Origin: Paraburkholderia phenazinium
GTDB lineage: Bacteria; Pseudomonadota; Gammaproteobacteria; Burkholderiales; Burkholderiaceae
Direction of reading: 5' to 3'
Assembly (NCBI RefSeq): GCF_900100735.1
Contig: NZ_FNCJ01000003.1
Location: forward strand, 186,001-250,000
DNA: 64,000 nt
Below, piece after piece: positions 53,876 through 64,000 of this stretch. The notes beneath the pieces were generated by a model that was not told the DNA's origin, made no database searches, and saw nothing but the letters and a program-made list of their open reading frames with translations. Made by a program: the position numbers and the translations under genes. The first letter of the stretch is position 1; every line of letters starts with the position of its first letter.

Positions 53876-56116
53876 ATGAGTACCCAGCAACCTACGATCA
53901 TCTATACCCTGACCGACGAGGCTCCGCTGCTAGCGACGAGTGCCTTCCTGCCGATCGTCCGCACCTTCACCGCACCGGCCGGCATCAACGTCACCACCAG
54001 CGATATCTCGGTGGCCGGTCGCATCCTGGGCGAGTTCCCGGAATTCCTGACCGAGGAGCAACGGGTACCTGACAATCTGGTCGAACTCGGTCGTCTGACC
54101 CTTCTGCCCGACACCAACATCATCAAGTTGCCCAATATCAGTGCCTCGGTGCACCAGTTGGTCGGCGCAATCAAGGAACTGCAGTCCAAAGGCTACAAGG
54201 TGCCGGATTTCCCGGAAGAGCCGAAGACCGAAGCCGAGAAGGCCATTCGTCAGCGCTATTCCCGCTGCCTCGGGAGTGCCGTGAATCCCGTGCTGCGCGA
54301 AGGCAACTCGGACCGCCGTGCGCCCGCCGCCGTGAAGAACTACGCCCGCAAGAACCCGCACAGCATGGGTGAGTGGAGCATGGCTTCGCGCACCCACGTG
54401 GCCCACATGAAGCACGGCGATTTCTACCATGGCGAAAAGTCCATGACGCTGGACCGTGCCCGCGACGTGAAGATGGAACTGCTCACCAAGAGCGGTAAGA
54501 GCATCGTGCTCAAGCCTAAGGTGTCCTTGCTGGAAGGCGAGATCATCGACAGCATGTTCATGAGCAAGAAGGCGCTGTGCGACTTCTACGAAGAGCAGAT
54601 GGAAGACGCGCGCAAGACCGGCGTGATGTTCTCGCTGCACGTGAAGGCCACGATGATGAAGGTTTCACACCCCATCGTGTTCGGACATGCGGTGCGGATC
54701 TTCTACAAGGAAGCCTTCGAGAAGCACGGCAAGCTGTTCGACGAACTCGGCGTGAACGTCAACAACGGCCTGGTGAACCTGTACGACAAGCTGGAAGCGC
54801 TGCCCACCTCGCAACGCGAGGAAATCATCCGCGACATGCACGCTTGCCACGAGCACCGCCCGGAACTGGCGATGGTGGACTCGGCCAAGGGCATCTCCAA
54901 CCTGCACGCCCCCAACGATGTGATCGTGGATGCCTCGATGCCGGCCATGATCCGTATCGGCGGCAAGATGTGGGGCGCCGACGGCCGCCCCAAGGACACC
55001 AAGGCGGTAATTCCGGAGAGCACGTTTGCCCGCATCTACCAGGAGATGATCAACTTCTGCAAGACCAACGGCAACTTCGACCCGGTCACCATGGGCACGG
55101 TGCCGAACGTGGGGTTGATGGCCCAGCAGGCCGAAGAATACGGCTCGCACGACAAGACCTTTGAAGTACCCGAAGCGGGCGAAGCACGCATCGTCGACCT
55201 TGCCACCGGCGAAGTGCTGCTGGTGCAAGACGTGGAAGAGGGCGACATCTGGCGTATGTGCCAGGTCAAGGACGCGCCGATCCGCGACTGGGTGAAGCTG
55301 GCCGTCACGCGTGCGCGCAACTCGGGCATGCCGGCCCTCTTCTGGCTGGACCCGTATCGCCCGCACGAAGCCGAACTGATCAAGAAAGTCGAGACCTACC
55401 TCAAGGAGCACGATACATCCGGCCTCGACATACAGATCATGTCGCAGGTGCGAGCCATGCGTTACACGCTCGAGCGCGTGATTCGTGGTCTGGACACCAT
55501 TTCGGTCACGGGCAACATCTTGCGCGACTACCTGACCGATCTGTTTCCTATCATGGAACTGGGCACCAGCGCCAAGATGCTCTCCATCGTCCCGCTGATG
55601 GCCGGCGGTGGCATGTACGAAACCGGTGCGGGCGGCTCGGCTCCCAAGCACGTCAAGCAACTGGTGGAAGAAAACCACCTGCGCTGGGATTCGCTGGGTG
55701 AGTTCCTGGCGCTGGCCGTGTCGCTGGAAGAGCTGGGTATCAAGACCGGCAATGACAAGGCCAAGATCCTGGCCCGCACGCTGGATGCCGCCACCGGCAA
55801 GCTGCTGGAGAACAATAAAAACCCGTCGCCCAAGACTGGGCAACTGGACAACCGTGGCAGCCAGTTCTATCTCGCCATGTACTGGGCCCAGGAACTGGCG
55901 GCGCAAACCGATGATGCCGCGCTTGCCGCTCAGTTTGCGCCGCTGGCAAAGCAACTGACCGATAACGAGGAGACGATCGTGGCGGAATTGTCTGCCGTGC
56001 AAGGCAAGCCGGCGGACATTGGCGGTTATTACAAGCCTGACTTCGAAAAGCTGGATATCGTAATGCGGCCGAGTCAGACGCTGAACGCGGCTCTCGCGGC
56101 GGCCCAGGTTCGGTAG
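53876..56116 (+). CDS. icd: Isocitrate dehydrogenase, NADP-dependent, monomeric type
   Basis: 746-residue monomeric IDH (family usual length about 740). Starts [60 protein letters not shown] (substrate phosphoserine/Arg region) and [15 protein letters not shown] are family signatures; [24 protein letters not shown] near 585-608 is the cofactor zone. TCA-cycle oxidative decarboxylation of isocitrate. Start at 53876; frames beginning at 53618 run through the opposing gene. Confidence 0.95.
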   Translation: MSTQQPTIIYTLTDEAPLLATSAFLPIVRTFTAPAGINVTTSDISVAGRILGEFPEFLTEEQRVPDNLVELGRLTLLPDTNIIKLPNISASVHQLVGAIKELQSKGYKVPDFPEEPKTEAEKAIRQRYSRCLGSAVNPVLREGNSDRRAPAAVKNYARKNPHSMGEWSMASRTHVAHMKHGDFYHGEKSMTLDRARDVKMELLTKSGKSIVLKPKVSLLEGEIIDSMFMSKKALCDFYEEQMEDARKTGVMFSLHVKATMMKVSHPIVFGHAVRIFYKEAFEKHGKLFDELGVNVNNGLVNLYDKLEALPTSQREEIIRDMHACHEHRPELAMVDSAKGISNLHAPNDVIVDASMPAMIRIGGKMWGADGRPKDTKAVIPESTFARIYQEMINFCKTNGNFDPVTMGTVPNVGLMAQQAEEYGSHDKTFEVPEAGEARIVDLATGEVLLVQDVEEGDIWRMCQVKDAPIRDWVKLAVTRARNSGMPALFWLDPYRPHEAELIKKVETYLKEHDTSGLDIQIMSQVRAMRYTLERVIRGLDTISVTGNILRDYLTDLFPIMELGTSAKMLSIVPLMAGGGMYETGAGGSAPKHVKQLVEENHLRWDSLGEFLALAVSLEELGIKTGNDKAKILARTLDAATGKLLENNKNPSPKTGQLDNRGSQFYLAMYWAQELAAQTDDAALAAQFAPLAKQLTDNEETIVAELSAVQGKPADIGGYYKPDFEKLDIVMRPSQTLNAALAAAQVR

Positions 56117-56171
56117 GCTTCGGCTGCCCTGTCAATCGGGGCGGTTTGCTCTCGAATCATGATGTGCTGGA

Positions 56172-56199
56172 CCCCTTTCGGCCGCTAGTCCGAAGGGGG
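56172..56199. other. Imperfect hairpin between icd and the LysE-type gene
   Basis: CCCCTTTCGG and CCGAAGGGGG form a ten-pair stem with one G-T pair, between convergent genes. No T-tract on either side, so a role as shared terminator is only possible. Confidence 0.35.
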
Positions 56200-56249
56200 T
56201 ATCAGTGGCAGGAGCGAGACAGCTTCAAAGATGCGGGCGCATCGGCAGG

Positions 56250-56849
56250 CTAGTGAACCAAGGTCCACGCCAGCGACAAGGAAAACGCCCCCAGCACAAC
56301 CGATGCACAACGCTGCATGCCCTCCGGGCTCACCCACGTCAGTCTGCCGCTGCATAGCGCGGCGCCGAACGCGATCCACGCAAGCGCGATCGGAATCAGC
56401 AGGAGAGTGAAAATCCCCATCGCCGGAAGATAAGCCGCCCAGCCTGAGAACGCGGCCGCTGGAAAGATCGTTCCGGCGAACAGGATCGCTTTTGGATTGA
56501 GCAGCGACGCGACGAATAGCGCGCGCAGTCCGATTGTTTTGTGCGACGACGTCTGAAAGTCGACCGCCGTACGCCACGTATGGACCGCCAGGTACGCGAC
56601 ATAGAGGCAACTGGCGACGCGTACGAGCATTGGCAACCAGGTGAGGGAAGGCGCGGCGTGCGTCAGACAGCGACCCCAGAGCGAAATCGACACAAGGTAG
56701 CCGGCGAGTTCAGCAATGATGAGTCGCGCCGCGCGCTTCACCCCTTGCCTGAGTCCGGCTATGGCGAGCAACGTGTTGGTGGGACCCGGCATGATCAATA
56801 CGATTGCGGTCCCCAGTACGAATAGCGCTGTACTTGACGTTGAATGCAT
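56250..56849 (-). CDS. LysE/RhtB family amino-acid exporter
   Basis: 199-residue membrane protein, six helices. Opening FVLGTAIVLIMPGPTNTLLA with the PGP motif, then GLRQGVKRAARLIIAELAGY; SLLNPKAILFAGTIFP carries the conserved NPK. Family members export basic or neutral amino acids or homoserine lactone. Alone between icd and the T6SS cluster. Substrate unknown. Confidence 0.85.
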   Translation of the reverse strand: MHSTSSTALFVLGTAIVLIMPGPTNTLLAIAGLRQGVKRAARLIIAELAGYLVSISLWGRCLTHAAPSLTWLPMLVRVASCLYVAYLAVHTWRTAVDFQTSSHKTIGLRALFVASLLNPKAILFAGTIFPAAAFSGWAAYLPAMGIFTLLLIPIALAWIAFGAALCSGRLTWVSPEGMQRCASVVLGAFSLSLAWTLVH

Positions 56850-56984
56850 CGGTTAAATGACCCTTGGTAAGCGCGTTTGACTTTTACGCCTTGTCGATCA
56901 AGGCTTTTTCGGAAGCCGGGCGCAGGCAGTATTGTACGTCTTTGCGCAATCGGGCCTGAGTTCGGTCGTGCGACAGCAGGCGCT

Positions 56985-57425
56985 TTAGTAGCGCTCTGAT
57001 TCCAGCTTTCCCTGAACCCGGCGCTCCACACGCATGCGGCCTGGGGGTTCAAAATAGGTGCCGAACCGCACCAGTCCGGCCTTCTTCAGGTGACAGGTCA
57101 TCTCGTAGCTCACCAGGACCCCGGGATCGGCGTTGTCGATGTAGTCGACGTCGATCGAGCGGATACGCGGCTCGTACACCAGCAGCGTGGTTTCCATCTG
57201 CTGCTTGAGCAGGTGCGCCGAAGCCGGCAGGGCCTTGTAGATGTTCGTGAGGTCCGGCAATCCGTAATCGGGCAGGTGCTTGAGCGAGCCGGCTCGCGTA
57301 TTGAGGATGCGACGGATGTTCTGCTGGACGCTCAATATCTCTAGCGTTTTGTCGTCGTAGGCGTCGAGCGGTTCGCCGCCGATCTGGCCGAGCAGCATGT
57401 CGTACAGGGATGGGCCCGTAGGCAT
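56985..57425 (-). CDS. tssE: Type VI secretion baseplate protein TssE
   Basis: 146-residue gp25-like baseplate wedge protein. SLYDMLLGQIGGEP, then VQQNIRRILNTRAGSLKHLPDYGLPDL, the T4 gp25 lysozyme-like signature lacking catalysis, and YEPRIRSIDVDYI. Nucleates sheath assembly. Last gene of the visible cluster, 11 bp after clpV. Confidence 0.92.
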   Translation of the reverse strand: MPTGPSLYDMLLGQIGGEPLDAYDDKTLEILSVQQNIRRILNTRAGSLKHLPDYGLPDLTNIYKALPASAHLLKQQMETTLLVYEPRIRSIDVDYIDNADPGVLVSYEMTCHLKKAGLVRFGTYFEPPGRMRVERRVQGKLESERY

Positions 57426-57436
57426 CGCGCGCTCCT

Positions 57437-60170
57437 TCAGGTGCCGACGCCGGCTGCAACCGGATGGTCTATGGAGGCACCAGTCGAGGACGGCGCGTCA
57501 CCGCGATCGATAAAATCGATTACGAGTTCGTTGTCCAGAGCCATCGACAGCCGGATTTCAGCCGGCAGCACGCCCTCGGCCATCCGCGCAAGGAGTTCCC
57601 GCGACACGGCCGGTAGGATCCGCTGGTTAAGGAACGCATCGACGTTGCGTGCGCCGGATTCGCGCGCGAGGCAAAGCTGTGCCAGCGAATCGGTCAACGC
57701 ATCATCGCAGGTCAGCGTAACGTCGTACTGCCGGTGCAGACGTTCGGCGACTTTCGCGACCTTCAACCGTACGATCGACGCGAGCGCGGTAGCCATCGAG
57801 TGGCCGGTAGAGAAGTGTCTGGAAGCGAGCAAGCAGTGCTGGCTGGAAGTGCGCGACGAGTTGAGGATGAATCGCCTCGAGCAGTGCGCTTTGCGAGATG
57901 GACGGGTTCTCGGTCGTGGCCTCATCGATCTGTGCGCTGCCGAGATTGGACGTCATCAGGATCACGCAGTTGCGGAAGTCGATTTCCCGTCCTTCGCCGT
58001 CGCGCATCATGCCGCGGTCGAATACCTGATAGAAAATATCGAGCACGTCGCGGTGCGCCTTCTCAACCTCGTCGAGCAATACGACACTGTAAGGCCGTTG
58101 GCGCACCGCCTCGGTTAGCACCCCGCCGCGGCCATAACCGACGTAGCCCGGCGGCGATCCCTTGAGCTGCGAGACCGTGTGCGATTCCTGGTACTCCGAC
58201 ATGTTGATGGTGGTCAGCGCCGCCTCGCCGCCAAACAGCAGATCGGCGAGCGCGAGCGCCGTTTCCGTCTTGCCGACGCCCGACGGACCGGCGAGCAGGA
58301 ACACCCCGAGCGGTGCGTGTTCGTTCTTGAGTCCAGCTTTGGCCGTGCGCAGACTTTCAGCGAGTGCGGCGAGCGCATCGTCCTGCGCGACCACTCGCGT
58401 ACCCAGGCTCTGCTCAATCGACAACAGGCTTCTGAGTTCGTCATCTACTAGATTGCCGACCGGCACGCCGGTCCATTCGGCGACGACGCGCGCGATCGCC
58501 TGCGCATCGACGTCAGCGAGGATCAGTGGGGTCTTGCCTTGCGCGTCCGTGAGTGCCCGCTGGGCGACATCGAGCGTGTCATTGGCGTGGGTGTCCTGCT
58601 TATCCCGGCGCGCTTCGCGCTGCACGAGCAGCGCATTGACGAGTTCGAGTTCCCGGTCGTACTTCAGCCGAAGACTATCGAGTTCAACTTTTGCGTCGGA
58701 GAGTGCGCTGTTCAGGGCTTCGCGACGCAACGTGGCATCTTCGATACCCGCCTTCCGGTCCGCGTCGAGCGTGGCCAGTTCCAGCTCGAGCGCGGCAACG
58801 CTCGCCTGTGCGCGTTGCAGTTCGGCCGGCGGCGATTCGAGTCCCATGCGCACGCGTGCCGCTGCGGTGTCGATCAGATCGACCGCCTTGTCGGGCAGTT
58901 GCCGTGCGGGGATGTAGCGGCGTGAGAGCTTCACAGCGGCAATGATCGCAGCGTCGCGAATATGCACGCTGTGGTATTTCGCATAACGGCTTGCCAGACC
59001 ACGCAGCATGAGGCACGCGGCGGCATCGTCCGGTTCGTCGACTTTGATGAGCTGAAAGCGCCGTTCGAGCGCTGCGTCGCGCTCGAAGTATTCCTTGTAT
59101 TCGGACCAGGTGGTCGCGGCAATGGTGCGTAGCTCACCGCGCGCCAGAGCGGGTTTCAGCAGGTTCGCCGCGTCGGCGCCGCCGGCCGCGTTGCCCGCGC
59201 CAATCAGTGTATGGGCTTCGTCGATAAAGAGCAGAATCGGCACGGGGGAGGCCTGCACTTCGTCAATGACGGTCTTCAGGCGTTGTTCGAATTCGCCCTT
59301 CACACCGGCGCCTGCCTGCAGCAGGCCGAGATCGAGCGTGAGGATGCGCACATCGCGGATTACGTTCGGCACACTGCCTTGCGCCACACGCAGCGCAAGC
59401 CCTTCGACGAGCGCTGTCTTGCCGACGCCGGGCTCGCCCACGAGGATCGGATTGTTCTTCCTGCGTCTTGCGAGCACGTCGATCGTTTGCTGGATCTCGC
59501 GATCGCGGCCATACACCGGATCGATCTCGCCACGTTGTGCCTTTGCTGTGAGGTCGATGGCGAAGCGGGCGAGGGCGTCGCCATCCGTGCTGCGACTGGC
59601 AACGGGCGCAGGCCGTTTGTCCACGTTGGACGTTGCCGATCGTTCGGCTTGCGCGACCGCTTCGCTTGCCACCGATTCCTGCACATTGTGCTGCCGCCCT
59701 TCAGCCGAGTGACGATCCAGTTCGGGCAGCAAGCGCTGGATCTGCGTCGCGCTAATCGACAGCAGCGCCCATGCGTCGGTTGCCCGCAGGACATGCGGCG
59801 CAGCCCCAATGGCCTGCAACAGGTTCGCTGAGCGTATCGGCAACGCCGCATCGCCAGCCGATGCATAGAGCCACGCGCTTTCGAGAACCTGCATCAACGA
59901 GCGGGACAACGATGGCTTGCCGCGCAGATCGCGTGGCAGACGATCGATCGCCGTGAGCAACGCGTCCCACACGCCATCGATGTCGATCTCATAGCGGCGC
60001 AGGATCGCCGGGATGTCGCCATCGCCCGCCTCAATGAGCTTGAGCAGCCAATGTTCGATGGTAATTTCACCGGCAAGGCGTGCCTGACACAGGCTCGCGG
60101 CGGCTTCGAGCACACTCGCGCAATGTGGATTGAGCTTTCGAAGCAGGTGAGTGGAGTCGCGCATGGTCAT
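57437..60170 (-). pseudogene. tssH: Type VI secretion ATPase ClpV (TssH), frameshifted near its 3' end
   Basis: AAA+ disaggregase that recycles contracted TssB/C sheaths. N-terminal NPHC repeat (LLRKLNPHCASVLEAAASL), Walker A1 GEPGVGKTALVEG, Walker A2 GPSGVGKTETALA, TINMSEYQE and SPPGYVGYG. The main frame reads LLYRPLDG near 57795, then loses homology and stops at 57702. The next frame from 57796 continues LASIVRLKVAKVAERLH to the stop at 57437, the expected ClpV C-terminus. One extra base (a C at 57793-57794 on the plus strand, G on the coding strand) explains it. Start at 60170, or 60164. Mutation or base-calling error cannot be separated here. Confidence 0.87.
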
Positions 60171-60316
60171 GTGGGTACCCGGTCTTGGGGAACGGCAGAG
60201 AGCCGCCGCTCTGCCGGTAGTGAAATAACGCCAGGCGACAAGGTCGACTGGCGCAAAGAAGGTCGGCAAACATCTGGACAAGAAGGGTCCCTGCCGGCCT
60301 CCTGAGAGCTTTGCTC

Positions 60317-60802
60317 TTACGAGCGCTCGTTCCAGCTATCGGCGTGGATGATGTTGCCGTCCTTGTACGACCAGGTGATCTTCTCGTAGCGCAGTTCGAC
60401 GTTTTCGAGGTGGTTGTGCTTCTCGAAATCGGGGTTCTTGATGTCGTGCATCTTCGGATTGACGGCCACGACCTTCACGTTGTCGAGCTTCGTGTTGAAG
60501 TATTCTTTTTCCTTGCCCGCATCGTCGATCTTGTACCACTTGATCTCGATCGATTTGAGCGTTTGACCACTCGTGACGGCCTTATACAGGTACGGCGTGG
60601 AGGCATCGGTTTCCTTGGTGAGCGTGATCGGCTTGTGCACGCGCGTTCCGGTCAGCTTGCCTGTGTTGTCGTCGGTCGGAATATGAACGCCGTGGTCGAA
60701 TGCGACTAGTTCGACACTGCCTTCGCGGCCTTGCACCGTGACCGAACCCTTGACGTCTGCACCACCATCGTCCTTGATCCACATGTATGCGGGAATTGCC
60801 AT
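60317..60802 (-). CDS. hcp: Type VI secretion tube protein Hcp (TssD)
   Basis: 161-residue Hcp. From the ATG at 60802 (AAGGAG eight bases upstream): AIPAYMWIKDDGGADVKGSV, VELVAFDHGVHIPTD, HKPITLTKETDASTPYLYKA and the C-terminal ITWSYKDGNIIHADSWNE, all typical. Stacks into the T6SS inner tube and is secreted. 146 bp before clpV, 79 bp after the OmpA-type gene. Confidence 0.94.
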   Translation of the reverse strand: MAIPAYMWIKDDGGADVKGSVTVQGREGSVELVAFDHGVHIPTDDNTGKLTGTRVHKPITLTKETDASTPYLYKAVTSGQTLKSIEIKWYKIDDAGKEKEYFNTKLDNVKVVAVNPKMHDIKNPDFEKHNHLENVELRYEKITWSYKDGNIIHADSWNERS

Positions 60803-60880
60803 CTTCTTCACTCCTTCACTGGTACTGCGACACTCGCCCGGAGCGTGCCCCCGAGCCTTGAAATCCCGAAGCGTCGAGCT

Positions 60881-62659
60881 TCAGGGGCTTAAACCGTTGC
60901 GTGTTTGTTGGCTATCGTGTGCGTCCGTCAGAGGGACTTCTTTTGCGGTGTCCGGCACGAGCGTGATCTCGACGCGCCGGTTCTTTGCGCGGCCGGCCGT
61001 TGTCTCGTTGTCTGCGATCGGCCGCGTGTCGCCGTAGCCCTGGATCGCAAACTGAGTGGCGGAAATGCCCGAGACCTCGATGAGCCAGTCCCGTACCGCA
61101 CCTGCACGCGCAATCGACAGCTTCAGATTGCTGTCCGGATTGCCGACGTTGTCCGTATAGCCGGCGACGAGTACCCGCTTGCCGGGGTGCGCCTTTATCA
61201 TCTCGAGCGCACCGACCATCGCCCGCGTCGAACCTGGCTTGAGCTGGGCGTTGCCGCTGTCGAATAGCGACATGCTGTCGAGCGTGACCACGGCCGGTGG
61301 CGGAGGCGGGGGCTGGTACGACGCGATGGCATCGTTGAGCACAGGCATGAGCATGGCGCCTCGGTACATGCCGAACGACAACCGCAACGGCACGCCAGTC
61401 CGGCCGTAACGGTCGAGCAGGTCGCGATCGGCGACCAGCGCTTGCAGAGCGTCGCGCCGTGCATTGTCGTGGTCAACGGGAATCATTGCGAAGCGGCCGA
61501 GATCGGCTCCGATGTGGGTGAGCAGTGCCTGGTTGTTCCGTGCCGCCCCCCAGATCGCCAGAGCGCCGGCGCAGGCGACGAGCGCCGTTGCATGCGCGAG
61601 AGCCGCCATGCGCGGCGACACCCACAACCTCGGTGGCAACGCTTCGATCAACGGCTGCGGGAGTGGCCATGGCGCGGGAGAAGCGGCCATTGACGGCGGT
61701 ACGATGCGCGTCTGCGCCTCGACGTCGCGCGCCCACGGCGTGTCCGGACCACTTGCTGGGCCGCAATCGATCCAGCCAGCCCCGAAAAGCCGCCACGGCG
61801 TCGCTGGCTGCAGCCGGTCGGTCAGCACGTCGAACACGACGCGCTGCGTCCAGCCGATCACCGAAGCAAGCGCCGCAGCACGTGCGGCGGGCACAGGATC
61901 GCCTTGGGCCTGCTGGACCTCCACTTCTGCGACTCGCATGACATCTTCAAAGCGCTGTGCGCCAGCGAGTCGTGTCGCCGACGAGACGCCGTACCATTGC
62001 ACCGGTTTCCCAGATGCAGACGCGTTGGCTTTATGACCCAAGGCCACTTCCTGCGCGGCGCGGGGACTTCCTCCGGTCGTGAGGCGCTGGTATACGGCCA
62101 CGTAGCCAGGAAGCCTTGCACCCAGCATGCGCGACGCATCCCCAACCGCCTGGCGCGCAACCCGCAGCATCTGCGTCAGCGCATCCTCGCCGGCGTGCAG
62201 GGCAGGCGCTAGCGACAGCACAATGCCATCAGGGGCGCGTCCGTCGCGCCACTGCTTGACCGCTGTCGCGAGTTGCGGCAGGTCCTGTGGGCGGTTCACC
62301 CGCAACCAGATCGCGCCGTCGCCGACATGGGCAAGCCGTTCCTCGTCACCCCGATCGAAAAGTTGGGCCAGCACATCACCGATCACCAGCACGAGCGGCA
62401 TGCGCGTGCGCAGACTAACTGGCAGGTCAGCAGTCGTCGCACCGAGTGCGGCCAGCACATGTGCGTTCTGGTCCTGCGCACGCTGGATCTGATGGGATCG
62501 CAACGCGAAGACCAGGACGGCGGCCAGCGTAACGACGGTGGCCACCGTCCATGCGAGGCCACGGCTGACCGGCAGCACGAAGAATGTGACCGCGACCACC
62601 AGAGCGGCCGCGAAGATCGCGATGGTGCGAAGGGGGTAACCTAGACGCAGATCTGACAT
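60881..62659 (-). CDS. T6SS OmpA-domain protein with a TssM-like N-terminal half
   Basis: 592-residue inner-membrane protein. Residues 12-60 hold two helices. The part at about 80-240 resembles the cytoplasmic domain of TssM/IcmF (RMPLVLVIGDVLAQLF, DGIVLSLAPALHAGEDALTQ, LGARLPGYVAVYQRLT) but no Walker A is seen. A third helix (about 380-400) precedes NNQALLTHIGADLGRF and RLSFGMYRGAML, again TssM-like. The last 120 residues are an OmpA peptidoglycan-binding domain (VAGYTDNVGNPDSNLKLSIARA, GYGDTRPIADNETTAGRAKNRR). It overlaps tssL by ATGA. Probably anchors the T6SS membrane complex to the wall. Distinct from TssM, which may lie outside the window. Confidence 0.82.
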   Translation of the reverse strand: MSDLRLGYPLRTIAIFAAALVVAVTFFVLPVSRGLAWTVATVVTLAAVLVFALRSHQIQRAQDQNAHVLAALGATTADLPVSLRTRMPLVLVIGDVLAQLFDRGDEERLAHVGDGAIWLRVNRPQDLPQLATAVKQWRDGRAPDGIVLSLAPALHAGEDALTQMLRVARQAVGDASRMLGARLPGYVAVYQRLTTGGSPRAAQEVALGHKANASASGKPVQWYGVSSATRLAGAQRFEDVMRVAEVEVQQAQGDPVPAARAAALASVIGWTQRVVFDVLTDRLQPATPWRLFGAGWIDCGPASGPDTPWARDVEAQTRIVPPSMAASPAPWPLPQPLIEALPPRLWVSPRMAALAHATALVACAGALAIWGAARNNQALLTHIGADLGRFAMIPVDHDNARRDALQALVADRDLLDRYGRTGVPLRLSFGMYRGAMLMPVLNDAIASYQPPPPPPAVVTLDSMSLFDSGNAQLKPGSTRAMVGALEMIKAHPGKRVLVAGYTDNVGNPDSNLKLSIARAGAVRDWLIEVSGISATQFAIQGYGDTRPIADNETTAGRAKNRRVEITLVPDTAKEVPLTDAHDSQQTRNGLSP

Positions 62660-63408
62660 CACGGTTTCGATGACAGCAAGTTCGCCAGTTGCAGATCGAG
62701 TGCGTGGCCCCAGATCAGATAGACGAGCACCGCGGCCACACAGCCGAGCCCTGCGATCGCCCACGGCGAGAGCCGGTAGAGCCAGTCGGCAAGCCGCCTG
62801 CCGGTACGATCGGCGATGAAGGTCTGCCTGCGGGCCGGACGCAGCTTCTCCAGTTGTGCATCGAGCGAGGCTATCAATGCAGAACGCTTTGCTTCCCCTT
62901 CACGGGCGTAGCGGCCCATGAAGCCGAGCCCCAGAATCGCCGAATAGTATTCGAGCAGATCGAGGTTCGGCGACACCTCGCGCATCCGCTCCGCAAGCCG
63001 TTCGAACACGCGATCACCGGCATCGTGCCGGCCGTCGCGCTCGACCTGCAGCGGCCGTGCATCCCATTCCGGCCTCTCCTTCGCAGACAGATGCCGCAAC
63101 ACGGCTTCGTCGAGCAGCCCGCACTGGGCGTAGAGCGCGTCTTCCCGCACGTCGGACGCGACGCCGCGCTGGTCGAGCGAAGCAGAGAGTGCTGCCATCA
63201 AGCCGAGGCAACGCTGGCGCAACCCCGACACGGTTTCAGTGTTGCCACCCTGCGAAAGGGTGGTGACCTGGAGCGCCGTGTCGCGCAGCAGGTCGCGGAT
63301 GCCAGCGCTCGGGGCACGGCTTCCAGCCGCCTGGTCGTCCATGAGTGCCCCACGTGGACTTTCCCCGGGGCGTGGGATTGCCTTCAAAGCCTTGACAAGT
63401 GTTGTCAT
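62659..63408 (-). CDS. tssL: Type VI secretion membrane protein TssL (DotU)
   Basis: 249-residue DotU/IcmH protein. Cytoplasmic hook domain (DALYAQCGLLDEAVLRHLSA; ERLAERMREVSPNLDLLEYYSAILGLGFMGRY) and one C-terminal transmembrane helix (LSPWAIAGLGCVAAVLVYLIWG). No OmpA domain of its own; that is supplied by the next gene. Overlaps tssK at its start and the OmpA gene at its end by four bases each. Confidence 0.93.
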   Translation of the reverse strand: MTTLVKALKAIPRPGESPRGALMDDQAAGSRAPSAGIRDLLRDTALQVTTLSQGGNTETVSGLRQRCLGLMAALSASLDQRGVASDVREDALYAQCGLLDEAVLRHLSAKERPEWDARPLQVERDGRHDAGDRVFERLAERMREVSPNLDLLEYYSAILGLGFMGRYAREGEAKRSALIASLDAQLEKLRPARRQTFIADRTGRRLADWLYRLSPWAIAGLGCVAAVLVYLIWGHALDLQLANLLSSKP

Positions 63409-64000
63409 GATCGAAGTACCGCGTAGAGTTCAAGCGACGCCTCTGGCAACGTCGTCGGCAGGTAGATCTGGCAGGCTCGGGCAGCCAGCATCCTTGCGTG
63501 CGCCGGATCGTTCGCGTCGAGTGCGAAGTAGTGATTGTCCAGACGGACCGGAATCGCCGCCGGCACGCGCTGGACCGCCTTGAGCGGAATACCCGCGAGC
63601 GCCGAGTTGACGATATGCTCGACATCGTCCGGCGCGCCGATCTTGCACAGGCGTGGCAACTGCTCGACCAGTTCGAAGGGGGCGACCGACGCATTGACCG
63701 AGAGGTAATAGTCGGCGCCAGCAACAAGCCGTTCATCCAGGAACTGACCCGCCCACGTGGTCGGACTCTTGCGGCTGAGCCCGATCGAAATCACACGCGA
63801 CGGGATGATCGCGTCGAGCAGATCGCGAATCAACGTCTCAAGCTTCGCAAATATATCTTCGGCACGCGCGTGGTCGTAGGGCGGGATGTCGGTGAGCTGC
63901 GAGCCGGTCGAAAAGGTCATCAGCACACTGGCTAGCTGCGAAAGTGTCGAATAGAGACGCTCGGGCGGCTGATTCGGATGCGTGGCGAAGAAGCGCAGTT
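63405..64000 (-). CDS. tssK: Type VI secretion baseplate protein TssK, C-terminal part (cut by window edge)
   Basis: The frame is open to base 64000 on the minus strand, so only about 198 C-terminal residues of TssK (usual length about 440) are present. Visible: PERLYSTLSQLASVLMTFST, HARAEDIFAKLETLIRDLLD, WAGQFLDERLVAGADYYLSV and VEQLPRLCKIGAPDDVEHIV, ending LPEASLELYAVLRS. Links baseplate and membrane complex. First gene seen of the coupled set tssK-tssL-OmpA. Confidence 0.93.
   Translation of the reverse strand, partial: LRFFATHPNQPPERLYSTLSQLASVLMTFSTGSQLTDIPPYDHARAEDIFAKLETLIRDLLDAIIPSRVISIGLSRKSPTTWAGQFLDERLVAGADYYLSVNASVAPFELVEQLPRLCKIGAPDDVEHIVNSALAGIPLKAVQRVPAAIPVRLDNHYFALDANDPAHARMLAARACQIYLPTTLPEASLELYAVLRS

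Noticed and set aside
56172..56199. Bidirectional terminator between icd and the LysE-type gene
   Set aside because: Stem has a mismatch-like G-T pair and no T-tract on either strand; listed only as a hairpin.
57702..57795. Main-frame C-terminus of ClpV as a genuine alternative ending
   Set aside because: After position 57795 the main frame turns Arg-rich and loses family similarity, while the neighbouring frame restores it.

Overview
The window looks like a chromosomal segment of a Burkholderiales bacterium, most likely Paraburkholderia or Burkholderia. Reasons: high GC with strong GC3 bias (long mirror ORFs antisense to almost every gene), families common in that group (DUF3138, DUF3331, DUF969/DUF979/DUF2891, monomeric NADP isocitrate dehydrogenase, a type VI secretion locus) and a tandem glycine riboswitch. 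The genus call is an inference from gene content; no rRNA or tRNA gene was seen.

Layout. 1-6.1 kb (+): a tightly coupled operon of three SPFH/band-7 membrane proteins and a P1B-type metal ATPase whose N-terminus is a His-Glu repeat. 6.1-10.9 kb (mostly -): small secreted or lipid-anchored proteins and a DUF969-DUF979-DUF2891 operon. 10.9-13.8 kb: a visibly AT-richer island with a PAS-LuxR regulator, an MFS transporter and a possible carrier-protein remnant, followed by a ThiE-like gene. 14.4-31 kb: a polyamine locus with two PuuB-like oxidases, a DUF3138 outer-membrane protein, PotFGHI uptake, an aminotransferase, PuuA, PuuD, PuuR-like regulator, PuuC and agmatinase. Together they would import putrescine or make it from agmatine, glutamylate it, oxidise it to gamma-glutamyl-GABA and hydrolyse that to GABA. 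31-35.5 kb: a MarR-MFS pair under a large palindromic operator, then a DadA-type amino-acid dehydrogenase behind a tandem glycine riboswitch, then a LysR gene.

35.8-44 kb: a redox-rich region (NTF2-like, an SDR broken by one stop codon, a 58-codon SDR stump, DUF427, two intact SDRs, DUF3331, a quinone-oxidoreductase-like MDR, an Old Yellow Enzyme, LysR). The two intact SDR genes share a 57-bp upstream element, which ties them to the LysR gene at 43063. 44-56 kb: DUF72, pobA (4-hydroxybenzoate hydroxylase), a TetR regulator, the liuABCD leucine/isovalerate operon, a PhnD-like protein and monomeric icd. 57-64 kb (-): part of a type VI secretion cluster in the order tssK (cut by the window edge), tssL, a TssM-like/OmpA protein, hcp, clpV (one-base frameshift near its 3' end) and tssE.

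Most noteworthy: the SPFH-trio/P1B-ATPase operon, the glycine riboswitch in front of a DadA-type enzyme, the 57-bp element shared by two promoters, the nested palindrome of the MarR gene, and the TssM-like/OmpA protein in the T6SS locus.
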